The position numbers were made by a program, and so were the translations under genes. From contig CM038468.1 of the NCBI GenBank assembly GCA_021464415.1, positions 2,170,001-2,234,000 on the forward strand: DNA of 64,000 bases, given 5' to 3'. Each line of letters starts with the position of its first letter. The stretch's first letter is position 1. Of the stretch, positions 1 to 11,318 are shown in pieces. The notes beneath the pieces are model-generated. The model searched no databases. It saw nothing but the letters and a program-made list of their open reading frames with translations, and was not told the DNA's origin. This DNA is from Lonicera japonica (taxonomy: Eukaryota > Streptophyta > Magnoliopsida > Dipsacales > Caprifoliaceae).

Positions 1-754
1 AGATATATGTTTACATGATTGAAGAAACAACATCGCTACGAGTGGATATCATTATTTTGCTTCCCTCGGAACCATCTATTCCTAGCAGAGCATTTACCAT
101 GTAATCTTATTTCTCTAAAATCATGTTCCATATGTCATATAATAGAAGCGAGTATTTTATTCCTTTCAGTTTTCCTACAAGAAAATTCTCTATGAGCCCT
201 TCAATATTTGAAATATGGGGATTGGTTTCAGTGACAGATTTTAGTTTTACCATGTGGTTTAAAAGCCATGGGACCTTAAAATAATCTAAAAAACAAACCC
301 ATATTCTTTAATCAAAATGACTCACCACCTTCTCATCCTTATAAACAAACTAAGCAATGATCGTTTTCCCTTGACCAGGCATTCCCACACAATGCTGATG
401 ATTTGTAATCCTTTTCATCATTTGAGTTAAGTAACATATTCTACTATATTAGACATATCTTTATCCCTTCCCACCACTTTTAACTCATCTACATAGGGGT
501 GGTTCAATTGGATTTCTTTAGGATCGACAGTGCTATTTATCAATTCCACCATCCCAAGTCCTATTTCACTAGATTCTTTGTAAATGTGGTTTAAGGATCT
601 ATTGATATTTCTAATTTTGTGACCCATACTTAGATGAAATGCATCGGGGTTTCTTGAGGGAGAAAAAAAGTCGTGTACCTTTTTAGCTACAAATGAAAGT
701 ACCTTGCTTATGATTTCTTTTGTGTGCAATATCACTTACAAAAACTTCTGCCAT
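1..754 (-). pseudogene. CNL resistance gene fragment (CC start plus NB-ARC), broken
   Basis: Read on the minus strand, the segment starts with an ATG at 754 and encodes the N-terminal coiled-coil start of a CNL (NBS-LRR) immune receptor. It then jumps directly from KVLSFVAKKV to HDFFSPSRNP, so the middle of the coiled-coil domain is deleted compared with the related gene at 16183. A one-base shift lies just after the start. The open part (735-427) carries the linker before NB-ARC (GLGMVELINSTVDPKEIQL). Beyond it, with several stops, degraded P-loop (GMPGQGKT), RNBS-A and RNBS-B-like (GSKIMISTRSD) sequence can be read down to base 1, so the fragment continues beyond the window. It is inverted relative to its paralogue. 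No functional product is expected. Confidence 0.85.
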
Positions 755-787
755 ATTTTCTTTCGATTAGTAAAGGAGGAAGAAAAA

Positions 788-815
788 AATATATATATAT
801 ATATACATATATATC
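788..815. repeat. AT dinucleotide microsatellite
   Basis: A nearly pure run of AT repeats lies immediately upstream of the CNL fragment. Nothing else is recognisable here. Confidence 0.8.
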
Positions 816-1694
816 TATAATAATAAGGGACAATGGTATTTGAAGCTTAAAAATGTCCCTCTCTTATAAAAAATCGTGTGGCTGAATTTTCACCAATTTT
901 AGCATCAACGGTTAAGATCAATTGCATCTTTTTATTTTCTCGCTTCTCTCTTCTCGAAGTATTAGATCTAGACTCCCACTTTTCTTCACATCCCTACTCT
1001 CTCCCCTCTCTCATGCTCAGCCTCTGCATCGTCACCTAGCAAATCGGAATCCCCGCTTCCCCCCGTTTCCCATGGATTCACCAACTGACCGCTACCTTCA
1101 ATCTTCTGAAAACCATTTTAGCTCCACCACCGCCTGCAATCAATCATCTCTTTTATGTATATGTAAATATGTGTGTGAGATTTTATCAACCTTCTATTCT
1201 TCGGCCAAACCAAACCGCAAGCGAGTTCTTCTTCGGTACTACTTTCTCTCTATCTCTCTTATGTATATGTAGAGATGTGTATTTAATGTTATTGATTGAT
1301 TTTTTTTCAAGTTTGGGTATTTTCAGAATTTAGGCTTTAATCCCCTTTATGCTCTAGCTTTTGTCTCATATTCCAAATCATTATATATTTTTTCCCTTTA
1401 GCAGATCCACGATATACATTTTGCAAGGTCTTTGTAATAAGACCCTCTTAACACCTTTACTTGAAAAAGTTGTTGCTTTTCATTCTTGATAGCCTTCAAA
1501 AGTGGGTTCTTTTTGCCTTTAAAATTTTCTGTCATTTGTTTTTTTGTGTTTTGAGTTATTGTTAATTATCATTTGCTGAGGGTTTAAATATTTCAACTTT
1601 AGGAAGGACACATATGGTGTGTTTAAGAAACCAGTGGACCTGCAAGAGATGATTTTACCATTTTCTTTTTCAACCACCATTTATATATTATTTC
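816..1694. other. Gene-free stretch, pyrimidine-rich, possibly old leader DNA
   Basis: No convincing coding sequence. A CT-rich block (about 925-1060) and the segment to 1260 resemble plant 5' leader sequence. A short open frame from 922 has no recognisable domain and is low complexity. With the exon-like patch at 6071 it could be the remains of one host transcription unit into which the Mutator-like element inserted, but this is weak. Confidence 0.4.
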
Positions 1695-1793
1695 TCCTTT
1701 TAAGGCTAAACGACCAATAAGCATAACGTATTTTACCACGTATTTCACTTATGCTAACAAACTCCATTTTCCATCAAAAGTACCAATGAACTT

Positions 1794-2649
1794 TGATGGG
1801 GTTAAATATTAATTTTACCATTGGCATACAAAGGTAATTCAACATTTTTTACCCCGGTAAAATCCCATTTTTACCCTCGGTAAAATCTCATTTTTACCGT
1901 CCACTAAAATCCCACTCAACTCCACTCAAATTCCACTCACCTCCATTAACTTCCACTCAAATTCCACTCACTTCCATTAACTTCCACTCAAATTCCACTT
2001 ACATCCACTCACCTTTGTAAAATTATCTTTTTACCCCTCATCTTCATCAAATTTACTTTTTTACCATTCTAGATTTTACCTATAAATACCCCCTTCATTC
2101 ATTCATTCAAACCACACCAAAAAACATAATTCTTCTCATCCAACACCATCATTCTCATCCAAGATCCATCTATCTCATCCAAGAGATATAAAGCCATTGG
2201 CAAAATAAATACAAGCCAATTTAAGAAGAAATAGAAGGGTCTTATACCCTCTCTTTTCATACCCCAAAAAAATAGAAGAGTCATATACTCTCTATTTTCA
2301 TACCCCAAAAAATACCAACAACCCTTATACACTCTCTCTCTTACACAGTTTATTATTTATTCTATTGAAATATTTGTAATCCTAATTCTATACTTATAAA
2401 TAGAATTAAGGAAATTATAGAGAGAGAAGTTGGTAGCTTGTATTACCATCCAAATCGATCGCCTTTGAGCTAATACAGAGCAAGCACACACGAAAGGATG
2501 ACGTACCACTGGAATAGCATAAGCGCTACCGGGGGAACCTACCTTAAAAAAAAAGTCATGTGTTCATCATTGCGCCGCATTTATTTTTTATTCACTGATA
2601 TTCGCTTATTGATTAGTTAATTATCTATTTCTAGATTTTGACACCATCA
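1794..2649 (+). repeat. 5' LTR of family A element
   Basis: Starts TGATGGGG and ends ACACCATCA (inverted TGATG/CATCA ends). It contains hairpin-forming GGTAAAAT...ATTTTTACC units near 1855-1900, a CCACTCAAATTCCACT-type minisatellite at about 1915-2015, a TATAAATACC TATA-like box near 2081, and a conserved 3' half shared with the other family A copies. Confidence 0.93.
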
Positions 2650-2650
2650 G

Positions 2651-2670
2651 TTGGCGCCGTCTGTGGGAAC
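2651..2670 (+). other. Primer binding site
   Basis: TTGGCGCCGTCTGTGGG starts one base after the 5' LTR. TGGCGCC-type sequences at this position are tRNA primer sites common in plant Ty3/Gypsy elements. The exact tRNA was not checked. Confidence 0.8.
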
Positions 2671-4195
2671 GATAAGCTCTCTAAAGCTCTCGTTCTTTAG
2701 AAATTACAAGTGAATTTTCGGTGAAAAACTCATAATCCCGCGGGTCTACGTTGCTCGATATTCTTGGGGGCATAACTTCTTGCTAGGAACTCCAAATCAT
2801 GCGATTCTGGAGTCTATTTTGGAGAAAATTTCAAGAGCTACAACTTTTCAGTTCAAGCTTTCTTCAAATTCGTCCATCTCGGGGTTCAAAACTTCGATAA
2901 AAACTTTCTAGAACGAAATCCCGCGTGCCTATGGTAACTCAATATTATTAGGAGCGTAACTTTGTGCTCAAAACTCCAAATCATGCGATTCTAGAGTCCA
3001 TTTTGGAGTAAATTTCAAGAGATAAAACTTTCCAGTTCAATCCATTTTCAAATTTGGCCATCTTGGTGTCCAAAACAGGAATACAAAGTTGCTGCAACAA
3101 AAAATGCGAAAATCCTAAAAGGCCTACGCTAGCTCAATATTTACGGGCGCATAATCATTCAAAAATCCGGTTACCCAAGGGAATAAAATCCAAAAAAGAG
3201 ATAAGTTATTTTTTGATAACTCATATATGATTTTTTATCTTTGTTTTAACATATCTAAAGTTGTATCATTTTCTTACGATCAATAATCTTTATTGTAGGA
3301 AAAATTGATGAGCTTCCAAAAAATTACAATTGAATGTAATTTTCATCAAGTTCGTCCAACAAACCACAAGAAAGAAATTAAAGAAATTTTCAGCGGATAT
3401 CAAACTTCCACAAAAGCTAAACGCGATTTTGAAATCCGTCAGACAACCGCTGGATTACCCCAGCCCAAAGAGATCTCGTTGAAAATTGGCCGACAACAAA
3501 GGCAGGCCTAAAAAAAAAAGAAGAAAAAAAAAGAAGAGAAAGAAAGAAATTCGAGAATTTGATGACAGTTGGAAAATGCCCGAATATAATCAAAATATTT
3601 ATGACCAAAAGTATAGCGAGCTTTACATATTAATGTTCCAAGCTCTACGACTTACATCCAATGTCTAACGAGTTCTACACATTGATGTTTCGAGCTCAAC
3701 GACTAGCATCCGAGATCTAGCATCCTTGGACTACGACTCGAGATCAACGTCTAGCCAGCCTTACACAATGATGTTTTGAGCTCAATGACTAGCATCCGAG
3801 ATCTAACGTCCTTGAACTAAGACTCGAGATCAACGTCTAGCTAGCCTTACACAATGATGTTCTGAAACTCTAAGACTAATAATCAAAGTCTAGCTAGCTT
3901 TACACATTAATGTTCCGAACTCCACAAACTTATGGTCAAGGGCTAACAAAGCTCTACACATCGGTTATTCGAGCTTTTTCCATGATTATCTTTCTCGACA
4001 AGTGCCCCGCTCTCACGCTTCAGCTTCGAAAAAGATTTCTAATAAAGACAAAAGACCTAACACATGCATTGAATTGTCGACCTTGTTCGCCTACGAAGGA
4101 TTCGAGCCTAAGACATCACGAACATCAGAGCTCATAGCTACTACTAGCTCCCGGGTTGAAGGATATCCTCACCAATCAGCTCATCCTAGCTAAAT
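2671..4195 (+). other. Non-coding internal region of family A element
   Basis: No gag, protease or polymerase motif is seen in any frame. The left part holds a tandem repeat of about 182 bp: the phrase AACTCCAAATCATGCGATTC recurs near 2788 and 2970. The right part (about 3660-3900) holds repeats of roughly 110 bp built on GAGCTCAACGACTAGCATCC and ACACATTGATGTT. A lysine-rich A-tract patch lies at 3490-3560. These features fit a retroelement carrying structural or packaging sequence rather than genes. Confidence 0.75.
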
Positions 4196-4214
4196 GATAA
4201 GGATAGGGGGCAAT
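4196..4214 (+). other. Polypurine tract
   Basis: The purine-rich AAGGATAGGGGG lies directly before the 3' LTR, the expected place of the plus-strand primer for reverse transcription. Confidence 0.75.
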
Positions 4215-5024
4215 TGATGGGGTTAAATATTAATTTTACCATTGGCCTACAAAGGTAATTCAACATTTTTTACCTCCGGTAAAATCCCATTTTTACCCTC
4301 GGTAAAATCTCATTTTTACCCTCCACTAAAATTTCACTCAACTCCACTCAAATTCCACTCACCTCCATTAACTTCCACTCAAATTCCACTTACATCCACT
4401 CACCTTTGTAAAATTATCTTTTTACCCCTCATCTTCATCAAATTTACTTTTTTACCATTCTAGATTTTACCTATAAATACCCCTTCATTCATTCATTCAT
4501 TCAAACCACACCAAAAAACATAATTCTTCTCATCCAAGATCCATCCATCTCATCCAAGAGATATAAAGCCATTGGCAAAATAAATACAAGCCAATTTAAG
4601 AAGAAATAGAAGGGTCTTATACCCTCTATTTTCATACCCCAAAAAAATAGAAGAGTCATATACTCTCTATTTTCATACCCCGAAAAATACCAACAACCCT
4701 TATACACTCTCTCTCTTACACAGTTTATTATTTATTCTGTTGAAATATTTGTAATCCTAATTCTATACTTATAAATAGAATTAAGGAAATTATAGAGAGA
4801 GAAGTTGGTAGCTTGTATTATCATCCAAATTGATCGCCTTTGAGCTAATACAAAGCAAGCACACACGAAAGGATGACGTACCACTGGAATAGCATAAGCG
4901 CTACCGGGGGAACCTACCTTAAAAAAAAAGTCATGTGTTCATCATTGCGCCGCATTTATTTTTTATTCACCGATATTCGCTTATTGATTGGTTAATTATC
5001 TATTTCTAGATTTTGACACCATCA
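4215..5024 (+). repeat. 3' LTR of family A element
   Basis: Same ends and overall sequence as the 5' LTR but 46 bp shorter, mainly because of fewer copies of the CCACTCAAATTCC minisatellite and a shorter TCATCCAA segment. Followed by the TSD AACTT. Confidence 0.93.
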
Positions 5025-5154
5025 AACTTTTTTCATTTTTTCACTTAGGTCCAAAACATAACTTACGTTAAATTTCTCTAACGGAAGTGTGATGTGGCAG
5101 CTGACGTGGCATTTTAATATGACGTGGTTATTGAGTTGGCAAATATCTCCATTT

Positions 5155-5400
5155 TCTCCGGCCACCTCTATTGATTCCGATCATCATCACCATTTTCTCC
5201 GGCCACCTCCATTTTTTCTTGTTTTCTTCTTTAATCATCACCGTAGCTCCACATTTTCATCATCTTCACCATATCTCCACCTTTTCACCTCTATTAATTC
5301 CGGCCATCAAGATCATTTTCTCCGACCACCTCCATTAATTCCGGCCATCAAGATCATTTTCTCCGGCCACCTCCATTAATTCCAGCCATACCACCATTTT
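5155..5400. repeat. Minisatellite in the MULE core
   Basis: Imperfect tandem copies of a unit containing CATTTTCTCCGGCCACCTCC and ATTAATTCCGGCCATCAAG. The reading frame across it is a repeat artefact rather than a gene. Confidence 0.7.
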
Positions 5401-5873
5401 CTCCAGTCACCTTTTCACCTCTAATTCGTCTTTCATTTTTTTTCTCTCCTCTTCTCTTTGCTTCTCCTCTTCCATTTTTTTTTATAAAAGCACATCTTTT
5501 TCTGGTGATTCTTTTGGTAGCTGGGATTTTGAAATATATAGTCGGCCGTCTAGACATCATTACGTGGGGTGATGAAGTTGTGGCTTAGGCAGTTAGGGTT
5601 TCGACATGGATGAATAGGGAGGGCGACGAGGAGAGAGAGAGAGATGCCACATCAGATTAAAATGCCAACTTAGCAGCCACATCAAAGTAAAATGCCACGT
5701 TAGATGCCACATCACACTTCCGTTAGAGGAATTTAACGGAAGTTACATTTTGGACCGAAAAGAAAAAACGGAAAAAGTTAATTGGTACTTTTGATGGAAA
5801 ATGGAGTTCATTGGCATAAGTAAAAAATGTGGTAAAGTACGTTGTGCTTAATGGTCATTTAGCCTCCTTTTAA

Positions 5874-6346
5874 TTATATTTTTACTTCATTGTTGACTTG
5901 AATTATATTTTTTAGGTTGTGCTTCAGTAATTGGTAATTTCACTCTATTTTTTATGAGGAATGCTTAATATATAATTTTATTTTTTTGAACTAAGCTTAG
6001 TATATAATTGGAGGTAGAAAAGTATGTCTATTGTTTAAATAACCTAAAAACTATTTTATCATTTTGGCAGGTGCATTTGTTCAAAACTCCCCTTTGAAAA
6101 TGAAGGAACTAGCAATTCTGAAGGTTGAAGCTTCTATAGCTCCACATCCAAGTAAATCGCAATTTTCTTTCTTTCTTTCGTTCTTTCTTCCTTTTATAAT
6201 TTTATGTTTTATTTTTAGCTATGTCTTGGCTCGATGAATCCCAAGTTTGTGTTTTGAATTCGCTGTGTACAATCCTAGTAATAATCTTAGTAATGAAACT
6301 TTTTTTTGGATTCCTTTTCTTTGTTTTTGTTTTTGTTTTATGGTGT
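5874..6346 (+). other. Possible relic exon between two transposons
   Basis: At 6060-6070 a TTTTGGCAG acceptor-like site precedes a short open stretch (about 6071-6151; reads LKMKELAILKVEAS) ending near a possible donor. It may be a remnant exon of a host gene that once included the CT-rich DNA at 900-1260. No domain is recognised. The rest is T-rich intergenic DNA. Confidence 0.25.
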
Positions 6347-8287
6347 CACTACAAGAAACATGACCTTTGCCGGCGCGTTACTTGAAACGCGTCGGGAAAG
6401 ATCGTCTATACTGACACGTTCTAACCCGTTCTGAGTACTTTTACTGGCACAGTTAGACGCATCGTTAAAAATTACATCAACTTTTACCGGCGCGTTTATA
6501 TTAATGTGTCATTATAGAGTGTTCACATAAACTTTTGCTGACGCGTTTGTGATAACACGCTGTTATAGAGTAAAAAAAGTGGCACTCACTTCCCCGCCCT
6601 TCTTTTCTGGCCGAAATATTTATTTTAATTAAGTAAATACTTAACCCATAGCTCCCTCTCTCTCACAACGTACGCAGGCGCGCTCGCTCGCTCTCTCTCT
6701 CTCTCTTATCTCACACATCGCGCTCTCTCTCTCTCTCTCATCTCACACAAAGAGGTCGCCCTCTCTCATCTCGTCTCCGCCGCCGTTGAGCCACCCGCAA
6801 TTGTCCTCGGCTTCATCTGATCTTCATAGCCTCAGCCACGGGCACATCTCCATCTCAGGTAACAAAAAGGTAAAATCCCCAATCTTATAAAGCCCCAAAT
6901 TTATAGAGCCCCAAATTTCAGTTCATTTTTTTATTTTTATTTTAGACTTTGATTTAGTTTCCTTGTTAAATAGATGGTGTTTTATATATGAGATATATAT
7001 ATAGAGGGTGGGTGCTTTGGGGTTAAAATCATATGTGTGTATATAAACTCCATAGCCATAGGGGTATATGCATTTAGTGATATGTTGATCGGGCTTTTAC
7101 ATGCTTGCATGGACATGTGTGAATTCATCCATTTTTGTGAATCCATGGTTACCATCTTGCGGAAAATTTTAATAGTCAATAGACCAATAAATTGAATCAT
7201 ATATGCCTAGTTTCTCTTAGTTTACCAAGTATCAGTAATTTTGAGTGTTGCATAACATAAAAAATATAGATATTTTTTTGCTTTTATTCCTTCCTAGATA
7301 GAAAAACATAGCCCTTGCTTGTAGGGATTTGCTTGCTCTGGATTGGGTGTCCTCTCCTCCCCCGGCGACATCCTCGGCTTTGTATTGCAGCTTTAAGCCG
7401 CCTTAGTCTATTTTTTTGTTTTCCTCTGTATGTTTTTTTTTTTTTTGCCTTTGTCTTTTGTTTTGGTTTTGGTTTTCGGCCTGTTTACAGTTAATAATAA
7501 TAAAAAAGAGTCAGGCTATTTTTTGAAGGGGATAAATTCCAAGAGGTGCCCCTCTAAAATTTTATTAATATCAAAAGTTTATCAGTGTTTCACTAAGTTA
7601 AAAGTAAAATTGGTCCAGTAATTAACCAGTATTAATTTGTGATTGTCTTTTATCCCTGACAGTAAGAATATAATTTAAAATGAACAACGCGCACGCACAA
7701 ACCACACATTAAGAACTCTTTGTTTTATTTGAGTAGACAATTATTTCTGGGCTTTCAAATTGATTTGAGCTATTAGCTGGGCTACTACTACTACTACTAT
7801 AAACTATTGCTTTTCGTTCTTACTTGTTTATTAATTAGTTTCTATTTTGTAATTTGATCAAAATTAACTATTGATCAATATATATATATACTTTTTTTTG
7901 ACATAATCAATCTACCATTTCTTTTTGTTTTTTTAAAAAGTAAGTTGTATTTTAGATTATATATTTAGTTCAAATTAATGTTTTCGTGAGAAGTATAAAA
8001 TTATTGAGATTATAAATTTGAGATGGAGGCAATAGTTGGAACTCTTGTTATGCCTACCAAGACTTTTATCGACGAGTTTACTTTTGCGCCACTAAAGAAG
8101 ACTTTTATCGATGCGTTTACTTTTGCGCCGGGGAAAGTCAGTAAGTTACTTTTATTGACGCACTTTTGCTGGCGCTCTTTGCCGGCGTGAAAACGCGTTG
8201 CCAAAGGTTGATCGACTTTTGCCGACGCGTTTTTAGTACTTTTGCTGGCGCGTTGATGTGCCACTAAAAGTCGTCATTTTTGTAGTG
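6347..8287. mobile_element. Non-autonomous CACTA (CMC/EnSpm) transposon
   Basis: Begins CACTACAAGAAA and ends TTTTTGTAGTG, with a 3-bp TSD TGT at 6344-6346 and 8288-8290. Both ends are rich in subterminal repeats of the form CTTTTGCCGGCGCG or CTTTTGCTGACGCG (6364-6550 and 8060-8260), the usual transposase-binding arrays of CACTA elements. The approximately 1.9-kb body has no transposase. It includes a CT microsatellite and a GC-richer leader-like patch (6755-6865), perhaps captured host sequence. Confidence 0.9.
6691..6740. repeat. CT/GA microsatellite inside the CACTA element
   Basis: Runs of CTCTCTCT interrupted by TTATCTCACACATCGCG. Confidence 0.8.
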
Positions 8288-8290
8288 TGT

Positions 8291-9654
8291 TTTTTTGGGT
8301 TAAATGCTTATAACATTTTTTTTCAAGTGATGGATAGATCAAAGTGATTCATAATTTGTACTTTTGTAGTGGTTCAGGAACTGAGTTGGCCCGGCTACTT
8401 TCTAGGATTTATTTTCTTTACTATAATAATAACGAAATTCTTTCGACCTGAAGAGAGTCAAATTCAAGATTTCTTCTAAAATTAGGTGGATGTCTTACCA
8501 ACTAGGCAAGCCTATTCACTCAAAGAAAAGGATGCGTTACTTTTTTATGATATATGCAATGCTTCCTTTTGTAATTTTGTGTAACTATAAGTACTTTCAA
8601 TGATTGTTTATTAAAAGGACACATTTTTTCTACTTAATTTTCAATTACATTGTTACCAAACTGTCGTTCTTTATTCTCATAAATACTTACTAAGATTCAC
8701 CAACAACATATGCCCATTGTCATAATTTATGTGACCGCTGCTAGACTTATGGTAATGGTCACTACAGCTTGAGAGGACGGTTGCAGCGGTGGTGGGCAGC
8801 AGTTTGTGTCAAACAACCTGTGTTGCATAAAATTCAAAACAACAGGCTACTTCACTAAACTATTGTTTAAAAAATGTGTAAGTTTCACCATTAAGTTCAT
8901 TTTTATTTGTGGAACGTCCTTACTAACAAGCTAATAACGTATTTAGAATAAAAGGGTTATGCCTATCTAGGTTTGATACAGCGGCAAAGCAAAGAATGTA
9001 TAAACATTAATTTTTTCTATCTCATATTGTTTGATTAAGTTCGTGGCTGATCTGGAACCAAGTTAATTGTTGACGATCTTTCATATTTGCAGGTCAACCG
9101 CCTATTTGTTGTGATCAATATGATTTTTAATCATAAGCTCATCATCCAACTAAATGACTATTTTTTTTTATACGGACTATTTTTTTTTAAATAAAATAAG
9201 ATTTGTCATTATTGGTTTACATTGTCCATTAAGATTTAAGTTTGGACGCTTAATAGCTGGACGAGTTTTGCCATAGTAGCATCGGCATGGGTTAACTTGC
9301 ATAATTTTCATATACATAATTATCTATCCATACTAATTGTAAAATGGCGAAGGAGGGGATGGATTTGTAATTTTTTATTAAAAAAAATGCATAATTTATT
9401 TTGGTAAACTCTTAACTAAATTTAAGTGCTAAATTGATAAATTGTAAGGCAAAAAAGAGAAGAAAAAGAAGTAGATGTATTAACTCCCTAGGAAAATTAA
9501 TATTTAAATTAATCCTATTATATTGTTTTCTATAAACATGATATTCATGTAAATTGGTTCCATTAAAAGTAAAATTGTTTTAGAAAAATAATTTAATTTT
9601 CATTTACAATTGCAGTTATAACTTTTTTATTTATTTATATGTAATTATTATTTT
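8291..9654. other. Gene-free AT-rich DNA
   Basis: No domain, RNA gene or element ends were recognised. All open frames are short. Confidence 0.6.
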
Positions 9655-9659
9655 AAATT

Positions 9660-11313
9660 TGTAGACACCCCGATCCGTGACCCCCGCAAGAACCCTAACA
9701 ACCTTCGAGAACTGCTGTTTCTGGACTCCGAGACTCACCCAAACACCCGAGACTGCCCCGGAAGCGTCTATTGGCCAAACAAACATGTTTTAAAGTGAAA
9801 TGTCGCACGACATTCAAGATTGTCGCGCAACAGTCAAGATTGCCGCGCGACATACACCAGTATGTCGCACGACAATCCCACTTTTGGGGAACATGTCGCG
9901 CGACAAACACCCCACCACTCCACTTTCTGACTCAGCAATGAGTCAGAATCATCATTAAAGTAGAATGTCGCGCGACAGTCAAGATTGTCGCGCGACATAC
10001 ACCAATATGTCGCGCGACATACACCTTTTCGCCACTATAAATAGGCCAGCAGCACCCAAGGTTTAAGGACACCAACAACAAAGCAAAAAAACAGCAATTT
10101 TAGAGTAGGATTGCGGGTTTATGATCTGATTTTCTGATCTTTCGTCAAGTATTTTCTATTATCGTCTTATTTCTGAAGAATTATCGAATCTATTCTCGAC
10201 ACTCGACGTGTCCGGTCTCGGGAATCGAATTCTTGGAAATATCTGAAGAAGGAGAAGATTATTATCGCCGGAGATCTCTCTGCTGTATTATATTCTCTTT
10301 CTTATTATTATTCTCGTCGGGAAGGTAAATAAAGTTTCTTCTAGTAATTAAATAAGATATTATCCCCGTTCTAGTAAGCGAAGTGGCAACATGGTTGTGC
10401 TAAGTTTCTAACGCGCCCGAAAATCAAGTTTATCTGTGTACTTGTTTTATTTCTGTTGTTTTGTCCACATTTTATTTGAATAAACTTATTGCCAAGTTAC
10501 AAATAGTCTACTGTTTTCAAAACAAAAGACCCTGATAAAACCATTTGCAAAACCAGAAGAATAAGTACGTTATCGTCCGGATAAAATTATGTTTCCAAAA
10601 CCCAGACTGATACGACTTATCTAGGAATTAAAATCAACATATCCTGTCTTCTCTATAGACTGCGACGTGTCTGATAACTCTCCTCAAAGAGTTCTAGTTC
10701 CATATTAAATTAGTCCCGATACAAGATCCGAACTTTTACCAAACTAATCACAACCCGAGAAAACTGTCATTATCTGAGGAAATAATACGGGACACTCTTT
10801 CAAAATAAAAGATTTTGTCATTTGTATTTACATCTTTTAATAAATAAAACATCGGATCTCGGAACACAAAGGTTTTCATCCCTTTCCTGTTTTCCCCCAG
10901 AAATTAGGGTTTTCATCTGAAAAGTAGTAGACTGTCAGTAAAAGCATCCAAGTTTTTCAACATAGAATAAATATATAAGACCACTAGAGACCGAAAGGGC
11001 GGAATGTGTGCTTAACACCTTCCCAAACCGTAATATAGTTCCCAAACCCTATATAATCCTGGTTTCGTAGACAAACGTGTAAAGAAAGGCTTATCTGTAG
11101 CCTTCTCTCTTACACGACCCCTTTTTGTCCGTTTTCTCGTAAAACGTACTGGCGACTCTGAACGAACCCCTTTGCATCTAGAATAGACGTAGGGATACCC
11201 GATATAAATTATCAAACAACTCCAAGCAAATGGAGCGACGGAATCCCTTTCGACGCTTCAGACGCCCAACGAGCGGGGACGAGACCCGGGGGTCGCATTT
11301 GCGGATTCTCACA
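9660..11313 (+). mobile_element. Solo LTR, family B (Tat-type Gypsy)
   Basis: Runs from TGTAGACACCCCGATCC to GCGGATTCTCACA and is flanked by the 5-bp TSD AAATT (9655-9659 and 11314-11318). No internal region follows, so it arose by LTR-LTR recombination. It is homologous along its full length to the inverted LTR at 50193-51859 that belongs to the Tat element. It carries a U3 promoter (palindrome array plus TATA box) described separately. Confidence 0.93.
9801..10044 (+). promoter_or_regulatory. LTR promoter: eight TGTCGCGCGACA-type palindromes and TATA box
   Basis: Perfect 12-bp palindromes start at 9894, 9966, 9986 and 10008. One-mismatch variants start at 9801, 9821, 9841 and 9863; most differ by a transition in a CpG. 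The TATA box CTATAAATAG lies at 10035-10044, 15 bp after the last palindrome, so transcription should begin near 10065-10075. A second palindrome (10-bp arms TTCTGACTCA around spacer GCAA, 9925-9948) contains two TGACTCA half-sites like those of bZIP factors. Confidence 0.85.
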
Positions 11314-11318
11314 AAATT

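Larger units (their letters stand above)
1794..5024 (+). mobile_element. Non-autonomous LTR retrotransposon, family A, nested in the MULE
   Basis: Two LTRs (1794-2649 and 4215-5024) both begin TGATGGGG and end ACACCATCA. They flank about 1.57 kb of internal DNA and are bordered by the 5-bp TSD AACTT (1789-1793 and 5025-5029). A primer-binding-site-like sequence follows the left LTR, and a purine tract precedes the right one. No gag or pol can be read internally, so the element depends on another element for movement (LARD/TRIM-like). The LTRs look highly similar, which suggests a fairly recent insertion. A solo LTR of the same family lies at 12812. Confidence 0.93.
1704..5864. mobile_element. 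Mutator-like (MULE) non-autonomous element with long TIRs
   Basis: The element begins GGCTAAACGACC and ends with the complementary motif at 5853-5864. The terminal inverted repeats are about 200 bp or more: the left arm is 1704-1793 continued at 5030-5145, the right arm about 5645-5864. The flanks are an exact 9-bp direct repeat, TCCTTTTAA, at 1695-1703 and 5865-5873, the TSD size typical of Mutator-like elements. No transposase is encoded. Without the LTR retrotransposon nested in its left arm the element would be about 0.93 kb. The centre holds a minisatellite (5155-5400). Confidence 0.88.

Noticed and set aside
922..1272. Small gene of about 116 residues
   Set aside because: Low-complexity Ser/Leu/Arg-rich sequence without a domain, in CT-rich leader-like DNA.
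8010..8264. Open frame on the minus strand
   Set aside because: It is a translation of CACTA subterminal repeats.
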